NCBI RefSeq assembly: GCF_004187715.1
Contig: NZ_QZWF01000005.1
Location: 372,001 to 436,000 of the forward strand
Length of the DNA: 64,000 nucleotides
Source: Streptomyces sp. F001
GTDB lineage: Bacteria; Actinomycetota; Actinomycetes; Streptomycetales; Streptomycetaceae
Direction: 5' to 3'
The notes below the pieces were generated by a model. The model searched no databases. It worked only from the letters and a program-made list of their open reading frames with translations, and had not been told where the DNA came from. The translations under genes were made by a program, and so were the position numbers. This document shows, piece after piece, positions 1 to 8,236 of this stretch. Position 1 is the stretch's first letter. Each line of letters opens with the position of its first letter.

Positions 1-1
1 G

Positions 2-400
2 CTGGCGACCTTGGTCCAGCACCGCAGCCTGCAACCCCTGGTGACGCTGTCCTTCTCCCTGGGCGCCTCCGCCCTCGCCCCCGCCCTCGTCTACAGCCTG
101 TTCTGGCGCCGCTACACCCGCACCGGTCTGCTGAGCACCCTCATCGGCGGCTCCCTGTCCGTCCTGCTGCTGATGCCGGGCACCAACCTCGTCTCCGGGT
201 CCCCCGCCTCCGCCTTCCCCGAGGCCGACTTCAACTACTTCCCGTTCACCACGACCGCCCTGATCTCCGTCCCCCTCGGCTTCGCCTTCGGCTGGCTGGG
301 CACGCTCGCCTCCGGCCGGCAGAAGTCGGACGAGCAGCGCCGGCAGTACGAGGCGGTGGAGGGGTGGATCCTGGCCGGCGCGGTGCGGCGCAGGGGGTGA
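2..400 (+). CDS. Sodium:solute symporter (acetate/ActP type), C-terminal part
   Basis: This frame is open from the left edge, so only the last ~132 residues are present; the true start lies upstream. The visible part holds three hydrophobic segments: one around LGASALAPALVYSLFW, one around LLSTLIGGSLSVLLLM, and one around LISVPLGFAFGWLGTL. A charged cytoplasmic tail ending in VRRRG follows. The order 'FPFTTTALISVPLGF..WLGTL' near the end matches the C-terminus of SSS-family cation/acetate symporters, which import short monocarboxylates with Na+. It converges on the next gene with an 18-base gap. The substrate is inferred from family resemblance only. Confidence 0.8.
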   Translation: MATLVQHRSLQPLVTLSFSLGASALAPALVYSLFWRRYTRTGLLSTLIGGSLSVLLLMPGTNLVSGSPASAFPEADFNYFPFTTTALISVPLGFAFGWLGTLASGRQKSDEQRRQYEAVEGWILAGAVRRRG

Positions 401-418
401 GACCGGCCGGCCCCCACG

Positions 419-1309
419 TCACTCCGCCTGCGCACGGTTCCCCATCAGCTTGGCGAGACTGCTGCGTACGTAGTCCATGTGCGCCTGCACCTTGTCCCAC
501 TGCTCCCCGTGCTCCCGCAGCACCCCCTCCGTCTCCCGCTCGATACGGTCCTCCTCGGCCCGGGCCTGAGCGAGAACCTCCTCGGCCCGGGCCTGGGCCT
601 GCTCCTGCCACTGCCGGTCGGACTCCGCGGCGGCGGCCAGGTCCTGTTCCGCCTCGGACAGCGCGGCCTCGGCGCGGGCCATCCGTTCGGCGAAGTGCGC
701 ATCCAGCGCTGCCGTGCTGTCCTCGGCCTCCTGCTCGGCGGACGCCCACCGCTGGGCGTGCTCCTTCTCCTGCTCGGCCAGCATCGCCGCCGTGCGCTGC
801 CGCACCTCACGCAACGCGGCGACGGCTTCCTTACGGCTCTCCTTCACCTCACGCCGGGCAGTGCCCCGGAGCTCGTCGGCCTCGGCCTGCGCCGCGAGCA
901 AGCGCTGACGGGCGTGTTCCTCGGCGTCCGCGCGCAGCGCATCGGCCTCTTCCTGCGCGGTCCGGCGCACCTCCAGGGCGTGCGACTCGGCATCCGCAAC
1001 CCACTCGTCCACCGCACTCCGCGCCTCCTCGCGCAGGACCGCCGCCTCCTCCTGCGCGAGCTGGAAAAGAAGCCGAGCGCGCTCCCCGAGCGCCTCGTAC
1101 GTCTGCGGAGGGAGCTGCTCGACCGTCTCCCGCAGCCGCTCCACCTCCGCCTCCATCTCCCGGGCGAGCACGGTGAGGCGGGCCGCGCGTTCCCAGGCAC
1201 CGTCACGATCCACGGAGAGCGCGAAGGCGTACGCGTCGACCTGCTCGGGGCGATAACCGCGCCCCCGGACGATCACGAAGCCATGCGACGACACCGATGC
1301 ACTACTCAT
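419..1309 (-). CDS. Coiled-coil DivIVA-like protein ('cellulose-binding protein' family)
   Basis: The protein has 296 residues. Residues ~10-45 carry a short DivIVA-like head (GFVIVRGRGYRPEQVDAY). Almost everything after residue 45 is charged heptad-rich coiled coil, full of A/E/R with repeated AEEEA-type stretches. There is no signal peptide or membrane segment. Streptomyces orthologues carry the legacy name 'cellulose-binding protein', but nothing here suggests carbohydrate binding; a cytoskeletal or scaffolding role is the more natural inference. The ATG at 1309 has a GAGGGG ribosome site about 9 bases upstream. It is monocistronic and convergent with the symporter. Confidence 0.85.
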   Translation of the reverse strand: MSSASVSSHGFVIVRGRGYRPEQVDAYAFALSVDRDGAWERAARLTVLAREMEAEVERLRETVEQLPPQTYEALGERARLLFQLAQEEAAVLREEARSAVDEWVADAESHALEVRRTAQEEADALRADAEEHARQRLLAAQAEADELRGTARREVKESRKEAVAALREVRQRTAAMLAEQEKEHAQRWASAEQEAEDSTAALDAHFAERMARAEAALSEAEQDLAAAAESDRQWQEQAQARAEEVLAQARAEEDRIERETEGVLREHGEQWDKVQAHMDYVRSSLAKLMGNRAQAE

Positions 1310-1414
1310 TCCAGAACCCCTCGAACCCCTTGAAAGACGTCCATGTCGCGCACATCTTGATGGATCAGACGGAAGCGTTCATAACGCGACACTCCGCGCA
1401 CAAGGTACGTAAAC

Positions 1415-1454
1415 AAAGGGCCGGGCCCGGTCACACGACCGGGCCCGGCCCTTT
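1415..1454 (-). terminator. Perfect 18-bp stem terminator
   Basis: Arms at 1415-1432 and 1437-1454 are perfectly complementary around an ACAC loop, starting with AAAGGGCC and ending GGCCCTTT. It lies 26 bases past the stop of the leftward deaminase-SUKH gene and reads as its terminator. The symmetric A/T edges could let it act in both directions. Confidence 0.85.
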
Positions 1455-1479
1455 CACACGTCCTGTCGTCACCCCAGGG

Positions 1480-4347
1480 TCACAGCAAGCCGTCCCACAT
1501 CTGCTCCAGCAGCACCGACCACCAGCTCTCCGGCGAACCCAGCGCCGCCGGATCGAGTGAGGCCAACTGGGCCTGGAAATCGACGGTCCAACGGCCCGCC
1601 TGCTCCTGGTTCAGCCCGAACCGCAGCCGCCACATCCGCCCGAGCAGCGCCAGACAGCGCACGAACTCCGGCAGCCCGGTGTTCACGAACTGCGGCGGCA
1701 CCGGCGCACCACCCGGCCCGGCCTCCACCGGCACCGCCACGATGTTCGCCGTGCCGTACTGCACACAGATCGCCTTGCCGAAATCGCTGCCCATCACCAG
1801 GTACGAGCCCGCGTCCGACGCCGGCTGCACCCCGCGCTCGGCAGCCAGCTCCGCCAGCGTCGGCACCGGCCGCCCCGGCTGGGCCTGCGCCCAGAAGAAC
1901 GGGCCCATGTCCAGCGGCAGCCCCGCCATCACCAGCGTCTGCGCCACCACCGGCGGCACCCCCTGCCGGGACACCGCCGCCTGCTCGAACCGGAACACCC
2001 CCGGCCCGAACGCCCCCGCCAGCTCCTGCGCCACACCCTCCGGCGGAACCGGCGGCGCCGGCTGCACCGGCAAAAGCGGCGCCCGTACCGGGGCCGGCCG
2101 CGCGGGACCGTCCGCGACCTGGTGCAACTCGCCCTGGTGGACGAGGAGTTGCTGCATGCCCTGCTGCCGGCTCGCGTGATCCGTGCCGTACGGAGCGATG
2201 CTCGTGATCCGCGCCTGCGGCCACTGCTCCCGGATCATCCGCGCACAGTACGCGCCCGGCAGCTCACACGACTCCAACTCGGTGTGCAGCTCGAGCACCT
2301 GGCCCGGCGGCACGTTCATCGCCCGCAGCTCGTGGAAGATCTGCCACTCCGGGTGCGGCGTACCCGGCGCGGAACGCCGGATCAGCTGCTGCTCAGAGCC
2401 GTCCTGCGCGCGGTAGCGCAGCACGGCCTGATAACCGGGGCCCACGGTCGGCTGACCGCCCGGCTGCGGGTAGCCGTACGCCGGCGGCTGCTGGCCGGGC
2501 ATGGGCTGGCCAGGTACGGGGTGGCCAGGCGCACCGGGCATGGGCTGGCCGGGGGGCGGCGCGACCGCACCCGGTGCCGGGGGCATCGGCTGCGGGGCGC
2601 CGGGGGGCATGCCGGGGGCGCCTGGAACGCCGGGTGCGCCGGGAGTTGGCGGCGGAGGTGCACCGGGGCCGCCGACCGGGGGCGCGGCCAGCACGGTCTC
2701 CGCGTGGTGCACGGCACCTCGCGCGCCGCCTGCGGAGCCCTGCGCGCCGGGGGGCTGCGGTGTGCCCGGGGTGCCGGGAGGCTGCGGTGCACCGGGGGTT
2801 CCGGGTGGCTGCGGGGTCCCCGGCGCACCAGGGGCACCCGGAGGCTGCGGTGCGCCTCCACCCGGGCCCATCCGGGCCGGATCGGCCAGCACCGTGGCGG
2901 CGTGGTGGACACCACCGGGAGGCGTGCCGCCCGGCGCACCCGGAGCCCCGGGCGGATGGGGAGCCCCAGGCGGAGTCGGGGCACCCGGAGGAGTCGGGGC
3001 ACCCGGCGGCTGCGGCACGCCCGGCACGCCAGGCACCTCAGGACCGTCGGGGCCGATCGCCGACACGAGCTGCGTCGGCACATACCCACCTGCCGACGCA
3101 CCGGGCCCACCCGGCGCACCCGACGGCGGAGGCGTGCTCCCAGACCGCGCACCCGGAACCCCGGGCGCCCCCGGCGGAGGCGGAGGAGTCACGCCGCCGC
3201 CCCGCGCACGGCGTGGCGGAGGCGCCGCCTTGCTCGTCGCGGCATCGGCGATGTCCCCGGCGCTCGGCGCGAGCGGCTGCCCGGCCGGTCCACCCGGAGC
3301 GACCGGCGGCTGTGGCGCGCCCGGCGCCTGCGGATACCCGTACGCCTGTGCACCACCCGGCGCCGGCGTACCCGCTCCCGGCGTCGGAGGCGGCGTCCCC
3401 GGAACAGCCCCCGCACCCGAACCCTGCGGATACCCGTAAGTCGACGGCCCCGGCGGCGGCGTCCCCGGAACCCCTGCCGCACCCGACCCCTGCGGATACC
3501 CGTAAGTCGGCGCACCCGGCCCCGGCGGCGGCGTGCTGCCCTGCGGGACGCCGCCCGGCGCACCCGCCCCCTGCGAACCCTGCGCGCCCGGCGCCTGCGC
3601 ATCGTCGAGGGCCGGTGCGACCGCCGTCGGCGGCAGCTGGCTGCCGCCCGACATCAGCGCCGTCTTCGCGTCCGGCGCCGTCGCGGGCGGCGTCTCGTCA
3701 ACGTCCGCGTCACTCAACGGCGGCGCGAAAACCGTCTCCGGCAACGGCACGGAACGGTCCTCACCTGCATCCGCGTTGGTGTCCGTCCCGGCCCACGGAG
3801 TCGCCCCCGCCGGCGCACCCGGCACCCTGGCACCCTCGGCACGCGCCCCTGCGCCCGCCTCACTGTCACCACCGGAGCCGGCCGCCGGCCACGCCGTACC
3901 ACTACCAGCCGCACCGGCCCCACCGGCACCGGAACCAGCACTGGTACCCGCACCCGTCCGCCGCTCCGGAATCCCCAACTTGTCCGCCGCCTCCTGCAAC
4001 CACTCCGGCGGACTCAGCAAGAACGACGTCTGATTCAGATCCACCCGAGCCGCAGCAGCCGGCGCCGCATCCGCGGCCGCGTCCGCACGCCCCCCGTACT
4101 CCTCCTCGTACCGGCGGATCACCTCACCCACCGGCAGCGACGGCCACAGCGTCGCCTCACCGCTGTCCCGCGCGATCACCAGCCGCTGCGCACCGCCGTC
4201 CGAACGCGGCCCGTCCGCACGGTCCTCGGCCCACACCACGAACCCGAGCCCGAACTCCCGCACCCGCACCTCACGATGCTGGTACGACGGCACATCCCCG
4301 TTGATCCACTCTTCCGCGCGCTCCTGCGCCTGCGCGAACGTCACCAT
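1480..4347 (-). CDS. Multidomain deaminase-like / SUKH-4 protein with N-terminal Imm35-like domain
   Basis: A 955-residue protein in four parts. Residues ~1-90 look like the Imm35/YrhB immunity fold (VREFGLGFVVWAEDR, then a LVIARDSGEATLWP strand). Residues ~130-635 are Pro/Gly/Ala-rich low complexity, with a near-repeated motif VHHAxTVLAxP. Residues ~639-750 resemble a deaminase of the toxin type: H665-P-E667 as the HxE motif, a strand VLELHTELES, then C694 and C701 as candidate zinc ligands (Cx6C rather than PCxxC). Residues ~770-955 match SUKH-4. There is no signal peptide. The start has GGGGGAG ~12 bases upstream and lies 8 bases beyond the stop of the upstream nuclease-SUKH gene, so the two are probably an operon. 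Domain names are by motif recognition; deaminase activity is unproven and the Cys spacing is unusual. Confidence 0.75.
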   Translation of the reverse strand: MVTFAQAQERAEEWINGDVPSYQHREVRVREFGLGFVVWAEDRADGPRSDGGAQRLVIARDSGEATLWPSLPVGEVIRRYEEEYGGRADAAADAAPAAAARVDLNQTSFLLSPPEWLQEAADKLGIPERRTGAGTSAGSGAGGAGAAGSGTAWPAAGSGGDSEAGAGARAEGARVPGAPAGATPWAGTDTNADAGEDRSVPLPETVFAPPLSDADVDETPPATAPDAKTALMSGGSQLPPTAVAPALDDAQAPGAQGSQGAGAPGGVPQGSTPPPGPGAPTYGYPQGSGAAGVPGTPPPGPSTYGYPQGSGAGAVPGTPPPTPGAGTPAPGGAQAYGYPQAPGAPQPPVAPGGPAGQPLAPSAGDIADAATSKAAPPPRRARGGGVTPPPPPGAPGVPGARSGSTPPPSGAPGGPGASAGGYVPTQLVSAIGPDGPEVPGVPGVPQPPGAPTPPGAPTPPGAPHPPGAPGAPGGTPPGGVHHAATVLADPARMGPGGGAPQPPGAPGAPGTPQPPGTPGAPQPPGTPGTPQPPGAQGSAGGARGAVHHAETVLAAPPVGGPGAPPPPTPGAPGVPGAPGMPPGAPQPMPPAPGAVAPPPGQPMPGAPGHPVPGQPMPGQQPPAYGYPQPGGQPTVGPGYQAVLRYRAQDGSEQQLIRRSAPGTPHPEWQIFHELRAMNVPPGQVLELHTELESCELPGAYCARMIREQWPQARITSIAPYGTDHASRQQGMQQLLVHQGELHQVADGPARPAPVRAPLLPVQPAPPVPPEGVAQELAGAFGPGVFRFEQAAVSRQGVPPVVAQTLVMAGLPLDMGPFFWAQAQPGRPVPTLAELAAERGVQPASDAGSYLVMGSDFGKAICVQYGTANIVAVPVEAGPGGAPVPPQFVNTGLPEFVRCLALLGRMWRLRFGLNQEQAGRWTVDFQAQLASLDPAALGSPESWWSVLLEQMWDGLL

Positions 4348-4354
4348 CGCCAGC

Positions 4355-5356
4355 TCACTCCCCCACGGCAGTCACGGCCGAAGAGACGGGCACCACCTGC
4401 GCGAACCCACCGTCCACCATCAGATTCGCCACGGTCTCCAACTCCGGCGGAGAACCCGCCAACCGCGCCAAGAACGCGTCGAAATCCTCACCGCACGGCA
4501 ACAACAACCGCTCCACCCGCTCCGCCGGCGGCAACGCAGGATCCACATCCCGCGCATCGTCGTACGCGCAGAACCACACCGACCCGATCCGGTCACCCTT
4601 CACCTTCACGGCCAGCAACCCGCCCTGCACAAAGCCGACACCCAGATAATCCTTGGTCAGATGGTCGCGCAGACACTTGTTCACATACACCAGGTCATTG
4701 ACCGCCGCCTCGTCCCGCACCGTGAAGAACGGCTGATCGATCAGCAGCCCCAACTCCGCATCCAACGCCGTCCCCACCGGCGCACACCCACCCGCCGCCT
4801 TCAAAAACGACCGGTACGCACCCGGCAGCCGATACCCCAGGTCCTCCTCGACCCCCAGCACCTGCGACTCACTCACCGCCACGCCCGACTTCGGCAACCC
4901 GAAATGCGCAGGCCGCGTCTCCTGCAACGGCCGCGTCCCCCGCTTGTTCTGGTCCACCGCCGCCGTCGCGACACCGCCGTGATGCCGCAGCAACGCCTTC
5001 ACCTCGACCGGCACCAGGTCCAGCCGCCGCGACCCCACCACGTGATGCCACGTCCAGCCGTGCGGCGTCGCCACCGACGGCACCGTGTCCCACAACTCAT
5101 GCCCCGAAGCCGCAAGCGCCGCGTTCGCCGACACGTAGTCCGTCAACCGCAACTCGTCCACACCGAAACCCTCCGGCGGCTCCGCAATCTCCACCGCCGC
5201 ACGCGCATAGGGCGAGAAGTCCGGGTAACCGTGCTCATCGATCCGCACCCCTCTCGGATGACGGGCCGCCCGAACCGGATCCGGGAAATGCACGACCTGC
5301 CCGGCATAGGCCGCGTTCGGCGGCGCGGCTTGCTGCCCGAGCCGACCTGTCGTCAT
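4355..5356 (-). CDS. WHH-type HNH/Endo VII nuclease fused to SMI1/KNR4 (SUKH-1) domain
   Basis: The 333-residue protein joins a nuclease and an immunity fold. The N-terminal part ends in a W103-H104-H105 motif followed by LVP (114-116) and RHHGG (124-128), the signature of the 'conserved WHH' HNH/Endo VII toxin nucleases. Residues ~160-333 are a SUKH-1/SMI1-KNR4 domain (ESQVLGVEEDLGYRLPGAYRSFL). I chose the ATG at 5356, which has AGGGGG 8-9 bases upstream; an in-frame ATG at 5377 lacks this. No secretion signal is visible. It is the first gene of a leftward pair with the deaminase-SUKH-4 gene. In polymorphic toxin systems these two folds normally sit in separate, opposing genes. Confidence 0.8.
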   Translation of the reverse strand: MTTGRLGQQAAPPNAAYAGQVVHFPDPVRAARHPRGVRIDEHGYPDFSPYARAAVEIAEPPEGFGVDELRLTDYVSANAALAASGHELWDTVPSVATPHGWTWHHVVGSRRLDLVPVEVKALLRHHGGVATAAVDQNKRGTRPLQETRPAHFGLPKSGVAVSESQVLGVEEDLGYRLPGAYRSFLKAAGGCAPVGTALDAELGLLIDQPFFTVRDEAAVNDLVYVNKCLRDHLTKDYLGVGFVQGGLLAVKVKGDRIGSVWFCAYDDARDVDPALPPAERVERLLLPCGEDFDAFLARLAGSPPELETVANLMVDGGFAQVVPVSSAVTAVGE

Positions 5357-5670
5357 GGCGGTAGCCCCCTGCGGCACTCTGGTACGACCCGTAGCAACCC
5401 CTAAGGCCCACTACGCCCCGTATCGACTGTCTCTCCAACGCGTTGACCGCGCGCATCGCGGTGCCGACAGCCTATGCGGTACGACGAAACCGGTCACCGG
5501 CGCCGGTCACAGCACCGGAAACCCACCCTCCGCCCACCGTGACCAGCCGTCACCCTCCCGTGACAGCCAGCCCGGACACGGGCGTGTCGCAGCGCCCCAG
5601 CTTCCGCACCAGCCACGGCATTTGGCACTCTGTGTCCGCCGGGGGGATGCACGGGAGGGGAAATACGATC
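5357..5670. promoter_or_regulatory. Divergent promoter region of the SUKH/toxin locus
   Basis: This 314-base gap separates the leftward nuclease-SUKH gene from the rightward YwqJ-type gene. I see no RNA gene or credible small ORF. It is slightly less GC-rich near 5620-5670 and ends with GGGAGGGG just before the rightward start. Promoters for both directions must lie here, but I cannot place -10/-35 elements with confidence. Confidence 0.35.
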
Positions 5671-6182
5671 ATGAACACGACGCAAACGGGACCACACACC
5701 AGCACATCCGGCGACCCCCGCACCGGCTGGAGCGCCACCGAAACCCACCAGGCACCCACCCTCCGCCACCGCCGCGACGGCATACTCCCCACCGTCGCCG
5801 CCGCCCTCTCCGTCCGCGGCACCACCCTCACCACGCCGCCCGCGGCGACCAGCCCCCCACCCTGCACCCACTCGTACAGGACTTCCTCGACACCCTCACC
5901 AGCGCCCAACGCGACCGCTTCACCGGCCGCTGCGCCGAAACGATCCTCATCTCCCGGCACATCGCCAACGCCGACGCCGCCCGCAGTAAACGCGCCGCCC
6001 GCAGACCCATGACCAACGGCGAAGCCCGCAAAGCCCTCAAACAGGCCAAACTCACCGCCCGCCGCATCCGCGAAGACGGCGACCCCCTCCACGGCAGCTT
6101 CGCCACCCCCTGCCGCGCCTGCACCGCCCTCAGCGCCCACTTCGGCGTCCGCATCATCGACCCCACCGCGACCGACGCCTGA
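5671..6182 (+). pseudogene. YwqJ-type nucleic acid deaminase, one frameshift
   Basis: A start at 5671 with GGGAGGGG upstream reads well to about 5830 (…AALSVRGTTLT). The protein-like frame then continues one base back (AARGDQPPTLHPLVQDFL) to the stop at 6182. Adding one base near 5831-5836 gives one ~170-residue protein. The second part carries GRCAE and PCRAC, the CxE and PCxxC zinc motifs of the YwqJ family of toxin-type deaminases. No slippery heptamer is present, so programmed shifting is unlikely; a sequencing deletion or real mutation fits better. The SUKH-3 gene follows and is the likely immunity partner. Confidence 0.7.
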
Positions 6183-6216
6183 CCCCCACCCCGAACAAAC
6201 GCAAGATAGAGGGCAG

Positions 6217-6707
6217 ATGCACGCCGACCGCACCTCCACCACACGCTTCGCCGTACCCGTCGACGCCGCCCTGCGCGCCGCCGGCTGGCAACCCGGACGC
6301 TGGGGCATCAAACAAGCCGAAATCTGGGCCGACACCCTCCGCGAACACACCTCACCCGCAGGCCACCGCCACGCCGTCTTCCCCGCCGCCGTCGAAGCCT
6401 GGGCCGAATTCGGCAGCCTCCACATCACCCCCCCGGACCCGGCCGCCAGATCGCCCCCAACCCTCCACCTCGACCCCTGCACGGCCTCCACATGGCCCGC
6501 ACCCTCGCCGACCTCGGCCGCGCCCTCGACACCGACGTCAGCCCCCTCGGCGCCGAACCCGACACCCAGACCATCCTCGCCATCGACACCGAAGGCCGCA
6601 TCTACGCCCTCGACCACACCGGCGACTGGTACCTCGGCCCCACCATCGACCAAGCCCTCACCGGCCTCATCTCCGGCACAGAACCCGTACGCCTCACAGC
6701 AGGCTGA
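6217..6707 (+). pseudogene. SUKH-3 family immunity protein, several frameshifts
   Basis: It opens with MHADRTSTTRFAVPVDAALRAAGW, a typical SUKH-3 start (residues after a short head, then W-x-PGR). After ~6425 the homologous reading moves between frames: GPGRQIAP, then TLHLDP, then LHGLHMARTLADLG through LDHTGDWYLG to the stop at 6707. Three small indels within about 50 bases are needed, at the C7 run 6428-6434, near 6456-6460, and at the C4 run near 6474-6477. SUKH-3 proteins neutralise co-encoded nucleic-acid-targeting toxins, here presumably the YwqJ deaminase just upstream. Whether the breaks are genuine or base-calling errors cannot be decided from sequence alone. Confidence 0.65.
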
Positions 6708-6753
6708 GACCGACAGCCCAGGACAGGCCGCCCCCGACAGACCCACGACAGGC

Positions 6754-8076
6754 CTACGACGCCGGAATCACCGCCGACACCCGAAAACCCCCCGCATCCG
6801 TCGGCCCCGACACAAACACCCCACCCAGCGCCGAAACCCGCTCCTTCATCCCCACCAGCCCGTTCCCCCCGGACGGCAACCGCGCCGACGACACCTCCGA
6901 CGGCGGCTCGTTCTCCACCTGCATCGCGATCTCCGACACCCGATGCGCCAACCGCACATGCGTCTTCGCCCCCGCCGCATGCTTGTGCACGTTCGTCAAC
7001 GCCTCCTGCACAACGCGATACGCGGTCTGCTCGATCTCCGGCGCATACGCCCGCGCATCACCCTCCACCGACAGATGGACGACCATCCCCGCAGCCTCCG
7101 ACTGCCCGATCAACTCATCCAGCTCCGACAGACACGGCCCGTCCGCGGAACCGCCCCCCTCATCCGCCGCACGCGAAGCCGCCGCAGCCGCCGCCACCTT
7201 CACCGCCGCCAACGGCACCGCCGCACGCTCCCGCGCCGGCCCCGCACCATCCCCACTGCGCAGCACCCCCAGCATCTCCCGCAACTCGGTCAACGCCTGC
7301 CGCCCCATATCCCCCACCAGCGCCGCGTTCTTCACCGCCTTCTCGGGATCCTTCCGAGCCACCGCCTGAAGCGCCGCCGCATGCACCACCATCAGGCTCA
7401 CCCGATGCGCGACCACGTCATGCATCTCCCGCGCGATCCGAGTCCGCTCCTCATTACGCGCCCACTCGGCCCGCTCCTCCGCCCGCTCCGCAAGCAACTG
7501 AAGCTCCCGCTCCAGACTGTCCGCCCGCTCCCGAAGACTCTCCATCAGCCGACGCCGAGCACCCACATACAGGCCCAACAACAACGGCGGCGCAGTCACA
7601 CCAACAGACGCGGTAATCGAGATGAAGGGGACGAACCAGTCCCCCATGTCCAACTCGCCATTCGTCATGTCCTGCCGCGCCCGCACGAACGTCACCACCA
7701 ACGTCCCCACCAGCGACATCCCCGCCAGCGACGCAATGATCCGACGCGGCAACTCCGACGCGGCGAGCGTGTACAGACCGACAACCGTCAGCAGAAAACC
7801 CATCTGCGCCGGCGCAATCGCCACCGACACCAGCACGACGACAATCGGCCACATCCGCCGCAACAGCAGCGTCGAGCCGGCCACCGCACCGAACACCACA
7901 CCCGCAGCCAGCGGAATCCCCGCATCCCGCGCAAACGGAATCCCCTCCGCCGCACACTCCACCGCGGACACCAGCGCGAGACACCCATCGAGCACCGCGC
8001 TACGCCATCTGGCCCACCGCCAGGGCCCGGTCAAGGCCCTGATGTCCCCTTTGCCGTCTTCCCCCGTCGTGGTCAT
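6754..8076 (-). CDS. Orphan sensor histidine kinase (HisKA_3/NarL class)
   Basis: The protein has 440 residues. Four to six membrane segments span ~28-170. A coiled linker (~175-210) leads to the dimerisation helix with phospho-acceptor H219 in REMHDVVAH. The C-terminal third is a HATPase_c domain with an N-box (NVHKHA) and a G-box (GGNGLVGMKERV). Such kinases phosphorylate LuxR-type response regulators. No regulator gene is adjacent, so its partner is unknown; two LuxR regulators lie 14 and 22 kb away. GGAGG sits only one base before the ATG, so the exact start is uncertain. It is monocistronic and ends 46 bases from the SUKH-3 gene, convergently. Confidence 0.85.
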   Translation of the reverse strand: MTTTGEDGKGDIRALTGPWRWARWRSAVLDGCLALVSAVECAAEGIPFARDAGIPLAAGVVFGAVAGSTLLLRRMWPIVVVLVSVAIAPAQMGFLLTVVGLYTLAASELPRRIIASLAGMSLVGTLVVTFVRARQDMTNGELDMGDWFVPFISITASVGVTAPPLLLGLYVGARRRLMESLRERADSLERELQLLAERAEERAEWARNEERTRIAREMHDVVAHRVSLMVVHAAALQAVARKDPEKAVKNAALVGDMGRQALTELREMLGVLRSGDGAGPARERAAVPLAAVKVAAAAAASRAADEGGGSADGPCLSELDELIGQSEAAGMVVHLSVEGDARAYAPEIEQTAYRVVQEALTNVHKHAAGAKTHVRLAHRVSEIAMQVENEPPSEVSSARLPSGGNGLVGMKERVSALGGVFVSGPTDAGGFRVSAVIPAS

Positions 8077-8236
8077 GCCTCCAGCCTACGGGCGGCAGCA
8101 TGCGCTTTTCCGGCGAGTTTCAACGACCGGCTCACACCACACTCCGTAATCGAATAACAGCGAAACCGGCTGGTATCCCTCGAACTGCTGAACCACACCC
8201 GTTCGACCCCGGAACGACGCATTCCGGCCGGACGGT

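Noticed and set aside
2500-3600. Repetitive G/C-rich blocks that look like a repeat array or CRISPR-like sequence
   Set aside because: They encode the Pro/Gly-rich spacer of the deaminase-SUKH-4 protein; units are irregular and in frame, with no constant repeat-spacer pattern.
2122-4701. Very long open frame on the plus strand
   Set aside because: Arg-rich composition from reading antisense to a GC-biased gene; no domain pattern or ribosome site.
5820-5850. Programmed -1 frameshift in the YwqJ-type gene
   Set aside because: There is no slippery heptamer or downstream pseudoknot, and the same type of break occurs in many unrelated genes.
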